This document shows, piece after piece, positions 25,738 through 33,677 of a stretch of 64,000 bases of DNA. The position numbers were made by a program, and so were the translations under genes. Source of the stretch: Streptomyces tuirus. Its GTDB lineage: Bacteria > Actinomycetota > Actinomycetes > Streptomycetales > Streptomycetaceae. How positions within the stretch are numbered: the stretch's first letter is position 1; every line of letters starts with the position of its first letter. The notes below the pieces were generated by a model. That model saw nothing but the letters and a program-made list of their open reading frames with translations. It had not been told where the DNA came from and searched no databases. The stretch spans positions 1,538,001-1,602,000 of the forward strand of contig NZ_AP023439.1 in NCBI RefSeq assembly GCF_014701095.1, read 5' to 3'.

Positions 25738-26952
25738 ATGACGAACGAAACGACCTGGCCCCTCGTGCGCGTCCTGCGCGACCGCGAGGCCGGGCTCTGC
25801 CTCTCCGCCGTGGTGATCTCCGGCTTCGGCACCTCGGCGCTGTGGCTGGCGTCCGGCGTGTGGGTGAAGGACCTCACCGGCTCGGACGGTCTGGCTGCGC
25901 TGTGCCTGCTCGCGATGTGGCTGCCGACCCTGGCCGGACCGCTGCTGGGCACACTGGCCGACCGGGTCCGCCGCAAGCCGTTGCTGATCGGCGTGAACGT
26001 GCTCCTGGGCGGTCTGCTGCTCACCCTCGTGGGCGTGGACTCCCCGGGCGGGTTGTGGCTGCTGTACACGGTGCTGTTCGTGTACGGCGCGGCGGGCGTG
26101 GTCCACGACGCGGCCGAGTCCGCGCTCGTCGCCACCGCCGTGGGCCCCTCCCTGCTGGGCGAGTTCAACGGCCTGCGCATGACGGCCACCGAGGGCATGA
26201 AACTGCTGGCCCCGCTGGCCGGCGCGGGCCTGTACACCGCGTACGGCGGCCCGGGCGTCGCCCTCCTGGACGCGGCGACGTTCGTGCTGGCCACGGGGGT
26301 GTACGCCCTGCTGCGCGTCCGGGAGGAGAAGCCCGCACCGCCCCGCGGCAGCACCCGGCGGCGCACCGCCGAGGGGGCCCGCCACCTGTGGGCGCACCCC
26401 GTGCTGCGTCCTCTCGTCCTGGCGGGCGGCGCCACCATGCTGCTCGCCGGCCTGAACGGGGCGATGGTCTACGCCGTGGTCGACGCTCTCGGACGCTCCC
26501 CCGCGTACGCCGGTGTGCTGTACGCCGTGCAGGGCGCCGGGTCGGTCGTGGCCGGCCTGCTGTCCGGCACCGCTCTGCGGCGGGTGGGGGCGCGGCGCTT
26601 CGCGGCGTACGGGATCGCGCTGCTGGCGCTCGGGATGGCCCTGCGGGCGGTGCCGTCCGACCCGGTGGCGCTCGGGGGCAGCGCGGCGATCGGGGCCGGG
26701 CTGCCCGCCGTGCTGATCGCCGCGCTGACGTCCGTGCAGCGTGAGACGCCCGGCCCGCTGCTGGGCCGGGTCACCGCCACGGCCCACACGCTGGTGTACG
26801 CACCGAACGTGGCCGGGCTGGCCGCCGGGGCCGCCCTGGTGGAGCTGGTGAACCACCGACCGGTGCTGGTGGCGCTGGGCCTGGCCCTGCTGGCGACGGC
26901 GGCACCACTGTTCGCCGCCCCGGCCGCGACCGAAGCCGGGGCTGACCGGTGA
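25738..26952 (+). CDS. MFS transporter
   Basis: A 404-residue major facilitator with about 12 hydrophobic segments. The conserved motif A between segments 2 and 3 is GTLADRVRRKPLLIG. The pattern resembles MFS_3/enterobactin-exporter-like drug efflux proteins. The second half starts after a cytoplasmic loop rich in Arg (RGSTRRRTAEGARHLW). It is divergent from the TIGR03086 gene. The substrate is unknown; export of a small hydrophobic compound is the family norm. Confidence 0.87.
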   Translation: MTNETTWPLVRVLRDREAGLCLSAVVISGFGTSALWLASGVWVKDLTGSDGLAALCLLAMWLPTLAGPLLGTLADRVRRKPLLIGVNVLLGGLLLTLVGVDSPGGLWLLYTVLFVYGAAGVVHDAAESALVATAVGPSLLGEFNGLRMTATEGMKLLAPLAGAGLYTAYGGPGVALLDAATFVLATGVYALLRVREEKPAPPRGSTRRRTAEGARHLWAHPVLRPLVLAGGATMLLAGLNGAMVYAVVDALGRSPAYAGVLYAVQGAGSVVAGLLSGTALRRVGARRFAAYGIALLALGMALRAVPSDPVALGGSAAIGAGLPAVLIAALTSVQRETPGPLLGRVTATAHTLVYAPNVAGLAAGAALVELVNHRPVLVALGLALLATAAPLFAAPAATEAGADR

Positions 26953-27016
26953 GGGTTGCCGCCCCAGCCCGCGAGGACAGTGACGGTGTCTGTCTCAGAC
27001 AGCGACGGCGCCCGCC

Positions 27017-28210
27017 TCAAAGACCGCGAGCACAGCCACCGCGCCCCTCGAGACCCGCGAGAGCCCAACGCACCGCCTCCAAGTCGCTGTCGGAGGCCAG
27101 CCCCGCGTGGTACAGCCGCAGTTCGGTGGCGCCGAGCCGCCGTGCCTCGGCCGCGTCGGCGGCGAGGGTGCCGGGGCTGCCGCCCATCCCCGAGACGACG
27201 GTGAAGTTGGCCGCGATGACCGCGCCCTCACGCTCCTGCCGCGCGAACGGCGTGAGCGTGCCGGTGCCGCCGGCGCAGGGCACGACCACACCGTCCGCGA
27301 CGGACAGGATGTGCGCCGGGTCGACCCCGGGGTTGGCGCCGACGTGGTACGAGACGGGGTCGGCGTGCAGCAGCACCTGAAAGCTTTCGGGAGCCGTCGC
27401 CCGGACCGCCGCGACGGCCTGCTCCTGGAGCGTGCGGGCGGTGTCGTCGCGGTACGCGCGCGTGGTGTGCGCGAGCGTCTCGCCGAGGAGCTTCTCGATG
27501 CCCGCCCAGCCCCCGTCGGACGGCGCCCCCTGCCACACCGGCTCCAGCGCGGTCCGTACGGCGGCCGCCAGCTCGTCGGCGTCCAGGCCGTGCCGGCCGT
27601 AGCCCTCCCGGCAGGACGGGCAGAAGCACAGGGCCATCAGGTACTGCCCGGCGTCCCCGAGGCCGACGCCGCCGGTCTTGTCATGGGCGTGCAGATGCTG
27701 CAGGCCGTACCAGCCGAGGGACTCCAGCTCGGTGCCGCGCGCCCCGGGCCGGACGGCCGCCTCGGCCGCCAGGTCGGTCAGGTACGCGCGTGTGGCGGGC
27801 TGGGCGATGCACGGCGCCCAGGGGTAGCGGTCGCCGTAGGCGTTGACGACCGAGGTGTCCGGGTGTTCGGCGCCCAGGCGGGAGTTGTGCGCGAGGACGA
27901 CCCAGGTGTGCACCTCCAGACCGGCCTCGGTGAGCGCGCCGGCGGCCTCGCCGAAGGCGTCCCCGGGGGCCCAGTCGCCGGCCGCGTAGGGCCGCAGCTC
28001 GCGTCCGGCCCAGCGGTCGCCGGCCGGGTACAGCACCGCGGCGTGCTCGGCGGTGACGATGCGGTGGCGCGGATGGCGGGGCGTGAGGGCGCGCGTGGAG
28101 TGGTAGGCGGCGGCGAGTGTCACCTGGGCCACGCCCAGCGCGGCGATGCGGGCGGGTGCCTCCGGGTCGCCGTTGACGTCCCAGGGGTAGACGAATGCCG
28201 ACGCCTTCAC
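27017..28210 (-). CDS. Uncharacterised protein coupled to kdgD
   Basis: A 397-residue soluble protein with no signal peptide. GTG 28210 overlaps the kdgD stop (GTGA). Visible features are a start like a TIM-barrel strand (VKASAFVYPWDVNG), repeated beta/alpha alternation, and CFCPSCREGYGRHGLD with a CxxC pair. There is also an HLHAHDKTGG stretch, and HADPVSYHVGANPGVDP near the C-terminus. The architecture resembles putative glycoside-hydrolase-like TIM barrels, but I cannot assign it. Tight coupling to 5-dehydro-4-deoxyglucarate dehydratase makes a role in uronate or oligouronide metabolism likely. Confidence 0.75.
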   Translation of the reverse strand: MKASAFVYPWDVNGDPEAPARIAALGVAQVTLAAAYHSTRALTPRHPRHRIVTAEHAAVLYPAGDRWAGRELRPYAAGDWAPGDAFGEAAGALTEAGLEVHTWVVLAHNSRLGAEHPDTSVVNAYGDRYPWAPCIAQPATRAYLTDLAAEAAVRPGARGTELESLGWYGLQHLHAHDKTGGVGLGDAGQYLMALCFCPSCREGYGRHGLDADELAAAVRTALEPVWQGAPSDGGWAGIEKLLGETLAHTTRAYRDDTARTLQEQAVAAVRATAPESFQVLLHADPVSYHVGANPGVDPAHILSVADGVVVPCAGGTGTLTPFARQEREGAVIAANFTVVSGMGGSPGTLAADAAEARRLGATELRLYHAGLASDSDLEAVRWALAGLEGRGGCARGL

Positions 28211-29172
28211 GTGGCCTCCTCCAGCAGCGCGTAGCCCCGCTCGATCACGTCGGCGAGCCGCTTCACATGATCCCCGGCGGGCTCGTGCAGCGGGGGCCGC
28301 ACCTCCCCGACGTCCAGGCCGCGCAGCCGTACACCGGCCTTGACCAGGGCGACCGCATAGCCGCTGCCCTGGGCGCGCAGGTCGACGAACGGGCGGTAGA
28401 AGCCGTCCAGGAGCTTCTCCACGGTGGCGTCGTCGCCGGTGCGCAGGGCCCGGTGGAAGGCGAGGGCGATCTCCGGCGCGAAGCAGAACACGGCGGACGA
28501 GTAGAGCGTCACGCCGAGAGCGCGGTAGGCGAGCTGGGTCTGCTCGGCGGTCGGCAGGCCGTTGAAGTAGAGGAAGTCGCCCGGGGCCTCGGTGCGGACG
28601 GCGCTGATGACACGCTGCATGAGGTCGAGGTCGCCGAGACCGTCCTTCAGGCCGATGATCCCGTCCGTGCGGGCGAGTGCGACGACCGTCTCCGGGGTGA
28701 ACACGGCGTTGTCGCGCTGGTAGACGATGACCGGCAGGGCGGTGGCGGCGGCCACCTCGCGGTAGTGCCGCAGCAGCCCCTCCTGCCCGGCGACCACGAG
28801 GTAGGGCGGCATGGCGAGCAGTCCGTCCGCCCCGGCGGCCTCGGCGAGGCGGGCGTAGCGCACGGCGAGCGCGGTGCCGTACCCGGCGCCGGCGACGACC
28901 GGGACGCGCCCGTCGACGGCCTCCACGGCGGCCCGTACGCAGGCCTCGAACTCCTCGGGCGTCAGCGCGTGGAACTCGCCGGTGCCGCAGCAGGCGAACA
29001 CCGCGGCGGCTCCGGCCTCCACCCCGCGCCGGACGTGCGTGCGGTAGGTGCCGAGGTCCACGGAGCCGTCGGGTCCGTAGGCGGTGACCGGGAAGAACAG
29101 CGGCCCGCTGGGGATGTCGAGTCGAGCGGCGAGAGGGGCTGACGTCACAAGCTCTCCCGGTTCCATATTCAT
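28207..29172 (-). CDS. kdgD: 5-dehydro-4-deoxyglucarate dehydratase
   Basis: A 321-residue DapA-superfamily barrel. KdgD-like sequence includes GPLFFPVTAYGPDGSVDL, CCGTGEFHALTPEEF, IVYQRDNAVF (catalytic Tyr) and GIIGLKDGLGDLDL (Schiff-base Lys). It converts 5-keto-4-deoxy-glucarate to 2-oxoglutarate semialdehyde plus CO2 and water. That is the step before the aldehyde dehydrogenase and two steps after uronate dehydrogenase, encoded divergently. ATG 29172 has no clear ribosome site. GTG 29148 has GGAGAG five bases upstream and still leaves the whole domain, so it may be the true start. Confidence 0.88.
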   Translation of the reverse strand: MNMEPGELVTSAPLAARLDIPSGPLFFPVTAYGPDGSVDLGTYRTHVRRGVEAGAAAVFACCGTGEFHALTPEEFEACVRAAVEAVDGRVPVVAGAGYGTALAVRYARLAEAAGADGLLAMPPYLVVAGQEGLLRHYREVAAATALPVIVYQRDNAVFTPETVVALARTDGIIGLKDGLGDLDLMQRVISAVRTEAPGDFLYFNGLPTAEQTQLAYRALGVTLYSSAVFCFAPEIALAFHRALRTGDDATVEKLLDGFYRPFVDLRAQGSGYAVALVKAGVRLRGLDVGEVRPPLHEPAGDHVKRLADVIERGYALLEEAT

Positions 29173-29177
29173 GATTG

Positions 29178-29231
29178 GCGTCTATATTTCTGAACGACTC
29201 CACGCTAAGACGCCGCCTTGGTGCCGGTCAA
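29178..29231 (-). promoter_or_regulatory. kdgD promoter with an IclR-site-like leader element
   Basis: On the minus strand TTGACC (29226-29231) and TAGCGT (29202-29207) are spaced 18 bases. Just downstream, 29178-29197 (read on the plus strand) shares GCGT and CTGAACG in register with the iclR-region palindrome at 763-782. Confidence 0.55.
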
Positions 29232-29280
29232 GCGCGCACACCCGCGACGCACCTGCGGATTCACCGCCTCCGCCGCACAC

Positions 29281-29310
29281 TTGACGGGCTCCGCCCCGGA
29301 TCCTTAGCGT
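29281..29310 (+). promoter_or_regulatory. udh promoter
   Basis: TTGACG (29281-29286) and TAGCGT (29305-29310) are spaced 18 bases, the same -10 hexamer and spacing as the divergent kdgD promoter. The two -35 boxes are 49 bases apart. Confidence 0.55.
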
Positions 29311-29324
29311 GTCCACGCATATGA

Positions 29325-29350
29325 ATGCCGTGCGCTCATGTGCACGGCAT
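29325..29350. promoter_or_regulatory. Inverted repeat in the udh leader
   Basis: ATGCCGTGC and GCACGGCAT form a perfect 9-base inverted repeat with an 8-base spacer, 14 bases past the udh -10 box. It is suited to be a repressor site or a leader hairpin upstream of the AAGGAGA ribosome site (29374-29380). Confidence 0.55.
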
Positions 29351-29387
29351 GGTGATCAGCACGGTCGGCGATCAAGGAGACCCGAGG

Positions 29388-30197
29388 ATGCCCGCTCCCC
29401 GCACCGTCCTGCTCACCGGCGCCGCCGGCGGCCTCGGCACCCTGATGCGGGACCTGCTCCCTGCCTACGGCTACGACCTGCGCCTGCTGGATCTGCGTCC
29501 GATCGAGGGCGAGCCGGACGCGATCGTCGCCGACCTGGCCGACCGGGACGCCGTGCGCGAGGCGGTCCGGGGCGTCGACGCGATCATCCACCTCGCCGGC
29601 ATCTCCCTGGAAGCCCCCTTCGAGAAGATCCTCAAGGCGAACATCGAGGGCACCTACCACCTGTACGAGGCCGCCCGCGAGGAGGGCGTCGGCAGGATCG
29701 TCTTCGCCTCCTCCAACCACGCCGTCGGCTACACCCCGCGCCCCCGGGGCGACGACCCGCTGATCCCGGTCGACACCCCGCGCCGCCCGGACACCTTCTA
29801 CGGCCTGTCCAAGTGCTTCGGCGAGGACCTCGCACAGCTCTACTGGGACCGGCACGGCCTGGAGACGGTCTCGGTACGGATCGGCTCCTGCTTCCCCGAG
29901 CCGACCAGCGTGCGCATGCTCTCGGTGTGGATGAGCCCCGCCGACGGCGCCCGCCTCTTCCACGCGGCCCTGACCGCCGAGCGCGTCGGCCACACCGTCG
30001 TCCACGGCTCCTCCGCCAACACCCGGCTGTGGTGGGACCTCACCAGCGCCCGGGCGCTCGGCTACGAACCGCAGGACGACTCCGAGCCGTACGCCGAGAA
30101 ACTCATCGCCGAGCAGGGCGAACTGCGGGACGGCAACGAGGCCCACGCCTGCCTCGGCGGCCACTTCGTGACCGACCCTCCGATCTGGCCGTACTGA
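29388..30197 (+). CDS. udh: NAD-dependent uronate dehydrogenase
   Basis: A 269-residue extended SDR. The Rossmann motif is TGAAGGLGTLMRDLL. The active site is FYGLSKCFGED with Tyr138 and Lys142, and SSNHAVGY carries the catalytic Ser region. These match uronate dehydrogenases, which oxidise galacturonate or glucuronate to the aldaro-lactone in the cytosol. ATG 29388 has AAGGAGA 7 bases upstream. It is divergent from kdgD. Pectate lyase and pectinesterase elsewhere in the window would supply the galacturonate. Confidence 0.9.
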   Translation: MPAPRTVLLTGAAGGLGTLMRDLLPAYGYDLRLLDLRPIEGEPDAIVADLADRDAVREAVRGVDAIIHLAGISLEAPFEKILKANIEGTYHLYEAAREEGVGRIVFASSNHAVGYTPRPRGDDPLIPVDTPRRPDTFYGLSKCFGEDLAQLYWDRHGLETVSVRIGSCFPEPTSVRMLSVWMSPADGARLFHAALTAERVGHTVVHGSSANTRLWWDLTSARALGYEPQDDSEPYAEKLIAEQGELRDGNEAHACLGGHFVTDPPIWPY

Positions 30198-30216
30198 CTG
30201 GAAACAGTCGTCACCA

Positions 30217-30273
30217 GGGCGGGCGGGCAGAGAACGGGCCCGCCCACGGCATGTTCGGGCACTGATCGTGCCC
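30217..30273 (+). terminator. Tandem hairpins after udh
   Basis: GGGCGGG (30221-30227) pairs with CCCGCCC (30239-30245), and GGGCAC-N5-GTGCCC (30257-30273) follows. A smaller GACTG-GAAA-CAGTC hairpin lies just before, at the stop codon. Together they probably end udh transcription. The rest of the 30198-30510 gap holds the dispersed repeat (30300-30334) and no gene. Confidence 0.45.
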
Positions 30274-30299
30274 TGGTCGCAGGCGCGACAGCGCCACGC

Positions 30300-30334
30300 C
30301 CAGGGGCGCGGGGAACTGCGCGACCAGCCACGAC
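30300..30334 (+). repeat. Dispersed Streptomyces intergenic repeat, copy 2
   Basis: AGGGGCGCGGGGAACTGCGC followed by GACCAGCCACGAC, the same element as at 17731-17772 (opposite strand) and 44930-44965. Confidence 0.75.
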
Positions 30335-30510
30335 AAACCCGCTGACGCCACACCACCGCACCCCCGGAGCTATTGGGCCTGCCCCGCCCGAACGGGCACA
30401 CGCGGGCAGCATCGGGCCCGGGTCAGGCCTGGTCACCACACCCCACCCCCTGTAGAACTTCCCCCAAGGCCCGACCGAGGGCCCGAACGGGCAGCACAGC
30501 AGGAAGGCGG

Positions 30511-31287
30511 GTGACGGCCATGAACAGGACCGCGGAAGAACGCCAGCGCGAGATCGTGCTGGCCGCACGGCGCGACGGCTCGGTCGACGTCACCGCCCTC
30601 GCCACCGAGCTCGGCGTCGCCAAGGAAACCGTACGAAGGGACCTGCGCGTCCTGGAGGACCACGGCCTGCTCCGCCGCACCCACGGCGGCGCCTACCCCG
30701 TGGAGAGCGCCGGCTTCGAGACGACGCTCGCCTTCCGGGCCACAAGCCACGTCCCCGAGAAGCGCCGGGTCGCGGCCGCCGCGGCCGAGCTGCTCGGCGA
30801 CGCCGAGACCGTCTTCGTCGACGAGGGCTACACCCCGCAGCTCATCGCCGAGGCACTCCCCCGGGACCGGCCGCTGACCGTGGTCACCGCGTCCCTGCCG
30901 GTCGCGGGCGCCCTCGCCGAGGCCGAGCACGTCTCCGTGCTGCTGCTCGGCGGCCGGGTGCGGCGCGGCACCCTCGCCACCGTCGATCACTGGACGACGA
31001 AGATGCTGGCCGGCTTCGTCGTCGACCTGGCGTTCATCGGCGCCAACGGCATCTCCCGCGAACACGGCCTCACCACCCCCGATCCGGCCGTCAGCGAGGT
31101 CAAGACGCAGGCGATCCGAGCCGCCCGGCGCGTGGTCTTCGCGGGCGTCCACACCAAGTTCGGAGCGGTCAGCTTCTGCCGGTTCGCCGAGGTCGGCGCG
31201 CTGGAGACGATCGTGACGAGCACGCTGCTGCCGGCCGCCGAAGCACACCGCTACTCACTGCTCGGACCCCAGGTCATCCGGGTCTGA
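30511..31287 (+). CDS. DeoR family transcriptional regulator
   Basis: A regulator of about 258 residues. The N-terminal HTH is RQREIVLAARRDGSVDVTAL...VAKETVRRDLRVLEDHGLLRRTHGGA, a classic DeoR signature. The C-terminal sugar-phosphate sensor domain has GGRVRRGTLATVD and FIGANGISREHGLTTPD. GTG 30511 is chosen because AGGAAGG is correctly spaced; ATG 30520 is 12 bases away from it. It precedes a binding protein, two permeases and a zinc dehydrogenase and probably represses them until a polyol or its phosphate is present. Confidence 0.9.
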   Translation: MTAMNRTAEERQREIVLAARRDGSVDVTALATELGVAKETVRRDLRVLEDHGLLRRTHGGAYPVESAGFETTLAFRATSHVPEKRRVAAAAAELLGDAETVFVDEGYTPQLIAEALPRDRPLTVVTASLPVAGALAEAEHVSVLLLGGRVRRGTLATVDHWTTKMLAGFVVDLAFIGANGISREHGLTTPDPAVSEVKTQAIRAARRVVFAGVHTKFGAVSFCRFAEVGALETIVTSTLLPAAEAHRYSLLGPQVIRV

Positions 31288-31365
31288 CACCGCACTCACG
31301 TCCCCCACCGGGCGCAGCCACGCCCCGTGCTGCCCCTTATCTCCCCATACATCCAGGAGCGATCC

Positions 31366-32739
31366 ATGCGAACCCAGAGCCGACGACGGCCACCGCGAGC
31401 CCCGCTCGCCCTGGCCGCCGCAGGGACGCTGCTCGCCCCGCTGCTCTCCGGCTGCTGGGTCGGCGCGGGCGGGGCCGGATCCGGCGGCGACGCCATCAAC
31501 GTCCTGATGGTCAACAACCCGCAGATGGTCGAGTTGCAGAAGCTGACCCGCGCCCACTTCACCAAGGAGACGGGCATCAAGGTCAACTTCACGGTCCTGC
31601 CAGAGAACGACGTCCGCGACAAGATCAGCCAGGACTTCGCCAACCAGGCCGGCCAGTACGACGTCGCCACCCTGTCCAACTACGAGATACCGATCTACGC
31701 CCGCAACGGCTGGCTGCACGAGATGAACGGCTATGTCGCGAAGGACCCGGCCTACGACGAGCAGGACGTCCTGAAGCCGATGCGCCAGTCCCTCACCGCC
31801 GACGACGGCAAGCTCTACGGCCAGCCCTTCTACGGCGAGTCGTCGTTCCTGATGTACCGCAAGGACGTGTTCGACAAGAAGGGCCTGACGATGCCCGAGC
31901 GGCCCACCTGGCAGCAGGTGGCGGACCTCGCGGCGAAGGCCGACGGCGCCGAGCCCGGCATGAAGGGCATCTGCCTGCGCGGCCTGCCCGGCTGGGGCGA
32001 GGTGATGGCCCCGCTCACCACGGTCGTCAACACCTTCGGCGGCACCTGGTTCGACAAGGACTGGAAGGCACGGCTCGACTCCCCCGCCTTCGAGAAGGCG
32101 ACGAAGTTCTATGTCGACCTGGTGCGCGAGCACGGCGAGTCCGGCGCCGCCCAGGCCGGGTTCGCCGAGTGCCTGAACAACATGACCCAGGGCAAGGTCG
32201 CCATGTGGTACGACGCCACCTCCGCGGCCGGATCCCTGGAGGCGGCGAACTCCCCGGTGAAGGGCAAGGTGGGCTACGCCCCCGCACCCGTCGAGAAGAC
32301 CGCGTCCTCCGGCTGGCTCTACACCTGGGCCTGGGGCATCCAGAAGGCCTCCCGCAACCCGGACAACGCCTGGAAGTTCGTCTCCTGGGCCTCCGGCAAG
32401 GGCTACGAGGAGCTGGTCGGCGACCAGGTGGGCTGGTCGAACGTCCCGGCCGGCAAGCGGGCGTCGACCTACGCCAACGCCGACTACCGCAAGGAGGCCG
32501 GGGCCTTCCAGGAGATGACCAAGGAGGCCATCGAGCAGGCCCGCCCGACCGACCCCGGGGTGCAGCCGCGGCCCGCGCCCGGCATCCAGTTCGTCGGCAT
32601 CCCCGAGTTCACCGACCTGGGCACCAAGGTCTCCCAGGAGATCAGCGCGGCCATCGCCGGACGCCAGTCCGTCGATTCGGCCCTGAAGAAGTCTCAGGCG
32701 CTCGCAGAGAAGATCTCCGAGGAGTACGAGGGACGATGA
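31366..32739 (+). CDS. Polyol/sugar ABC transporter substrate-binding lipoprotein
   Basis: A 457-residue solute-binding protein with a lipoprotein signal (LLAPLLSGCWVG). Its sequence resembles the sorbitol/mannitol-binding group (SmoE/MtlE-like): INVLMVNNPQMVELQKLT, FTVLPENDVRDKI, YGESSFLMYRKDVF and PAPGIQFVGIPEFTDLG. ATG 31366 has AGGAGC upstream. Its stop overlaps the next start (ATGA). It captures a polyol outside the cell for the two following permeases. Confidence 0.9.
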   Translation: MRTQSRRRPPRAPLALAAAGTLLAPLLSGCWVGAGGAGSGGDAINVLMVNNPQMVELQKLTRAHFTKETGIKVNFTVLPENDVRDKISQDFANQAGQYDVATLSNYEIPIYARNGWLHEMNGYVAKDPAYDEQDVLKPMRQSLTADDGKLYGQPFYGESSFLMYRKDVFDKKGLTMPERPTWQQVADLAAKADGAEPGMKGICLRGLPGWGEVMAPLTTVVNTFGGTWFDKDWKARLDSPAFEKATKFYVDLVREHGESGAAQAGFAECLNNMTQGKVAMWYDATSAAGSLEAANSPVKGKVGYAPAPVEKTASSGWLYTWAWGIQKASRNPDNAWKFVSWASGKGYEELVGDQVGWSNVPAGKRASTYANADYRKEAGAFQEMTKEAIEQARPTDPGVQPRPAPGIQFVGIPEFTDLGTKVSQEISAAIAGRQSVDSALKKSQALAEKISEEYEGR

Positions 32740-33677
32740 CCGCCACGACAACGGCCCCCGTGGCCTCCCCCGAGATACGCAACCCCGTCCGCCGGCCCTC
32801 CGCCCGGCTGCGTGCCTGGGCCACCCGGGCCCCGCTGCTGCCCGCCCTGATCTTCATGATCGTCGTCACCCAGCTGCCCTTCGTGGCCACGCTGGTGATC
32901 TCCTTCTTCGACTGGAACTCCCTCTATCCCGACGCCCGTCACTTCACCGGCGTCGACAATTACCGGGAGGTCGTCACCGACCCGGACCTGCGCCAGTCGG
33001 TGTGGACGACCGTGCTGCTGACGGTGGCGGTGGTCCTGGCCAGTCTGGTGCTGGGACTTGTGCTCGCCCTGCTGCTGGACCGGAGGTTCCGCGGCCGGGG
33101 CATTGTCCGGACCCTGCTGATCGCTCCGTTCCTGGTGGTCCCCGTCGCGGCCGCCCTGCTCTGGAAGCATGTGCTCTACAACCCTGAATACGGCCTGTTC
33201 AATGGGTTGTTGCACTATGTGGGCGGCCCACAGCCCGACTGGATCTCGAACACCCCGCTGCTCGCGGTCGAGGCGTCCCTCGTCTGGCAGTGGACACCGT
33301 TCATGATGCTGATCCTGCTCGCCGGACTGCAGAGCCGCGACCACGAGCAGATCGAGGCGGCCCGGGTCGACGGCGCGAGCGACTGGCAGATCTTCGTCCA
33401 TCTGACGCTGCCGCACCTGCGCCGCTACCTCGAACTGGGCGCCCTGCTCGGCTCGATCTACATCGTCCAGAACTTCGACGCGGTCTTCACGATCACGTCC
33501 GGGGGCCTCGGCACCGCCAACCTCCCCTACACCGTCTACCAGAGCTTCTACCAGGCCCACGAGAACGGCCTCGCCTCGGCCGCGGGCGTCCTGGTGGTCA
33601 TCGGCTCGATCGTCATCGCGACCTTCGCCCTGCGCGTGGTGTCGTCCCTGTTCCGCGAGGAGGTGTCCCGCGCATGA
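32736..33677 (+). CDS. Polyol/sugar ABC transporter permease, first subunit
   Basis: A 313-residue MalF-like permease with six membrane segments. The EAA loop is HEQIEAARVDGASDWQIFVHLTLPHLRRYL. It is overlapped by four bases at both ends by its neighbours, so the binding protein, both permeases and the dehydrogenase form one coupled unit. No ATPase gene is present; MsiK-type sharing is expected. Confidence 0.92.
   Translation: MTATTTAPVASPEIRNPVRRPSARLRAWATRAPLLPALIFMIVVTQLPFVATLVISFFDWNSLYPDARHFTGVDNYREVVTDPDLRQSVWTTVLLTVAVVLASLVLGLVLALLLDRRFRGRGIVRTLLIAPFLVVPVAAALLWKHVLYNPEYGLFNGLLHYVGGPQPDWISNTPLLAVEASLVWQWTPFMMLILLAGLQSRDHEQIEAARVDGASDWQIFVHLTLPHLRRYLELGALLGSIYIVQNFDAVFTITSGGLGTANLPYTVYQSFYQAHENGLASAAGVLVVIGSIVIATFALRVVSSLFREEVSRA

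Noticed and set aside
26990..27002. CTGTCT-C-AGACAG as a terminator between the MFS gene and the kdgD-coupled gene
   Set aside because: With a one-base centre the usable RNA stem shrinks to about five pairs and there is no T tail; too weak to call.
27373..27388. GAAAGCTTTC palindrome as a second hemicellulose operator
   Set aside because: It lies inside the coding region of the kdgD-coupled gene and lacks the odd central base of the CGAAANTTTCG motif.
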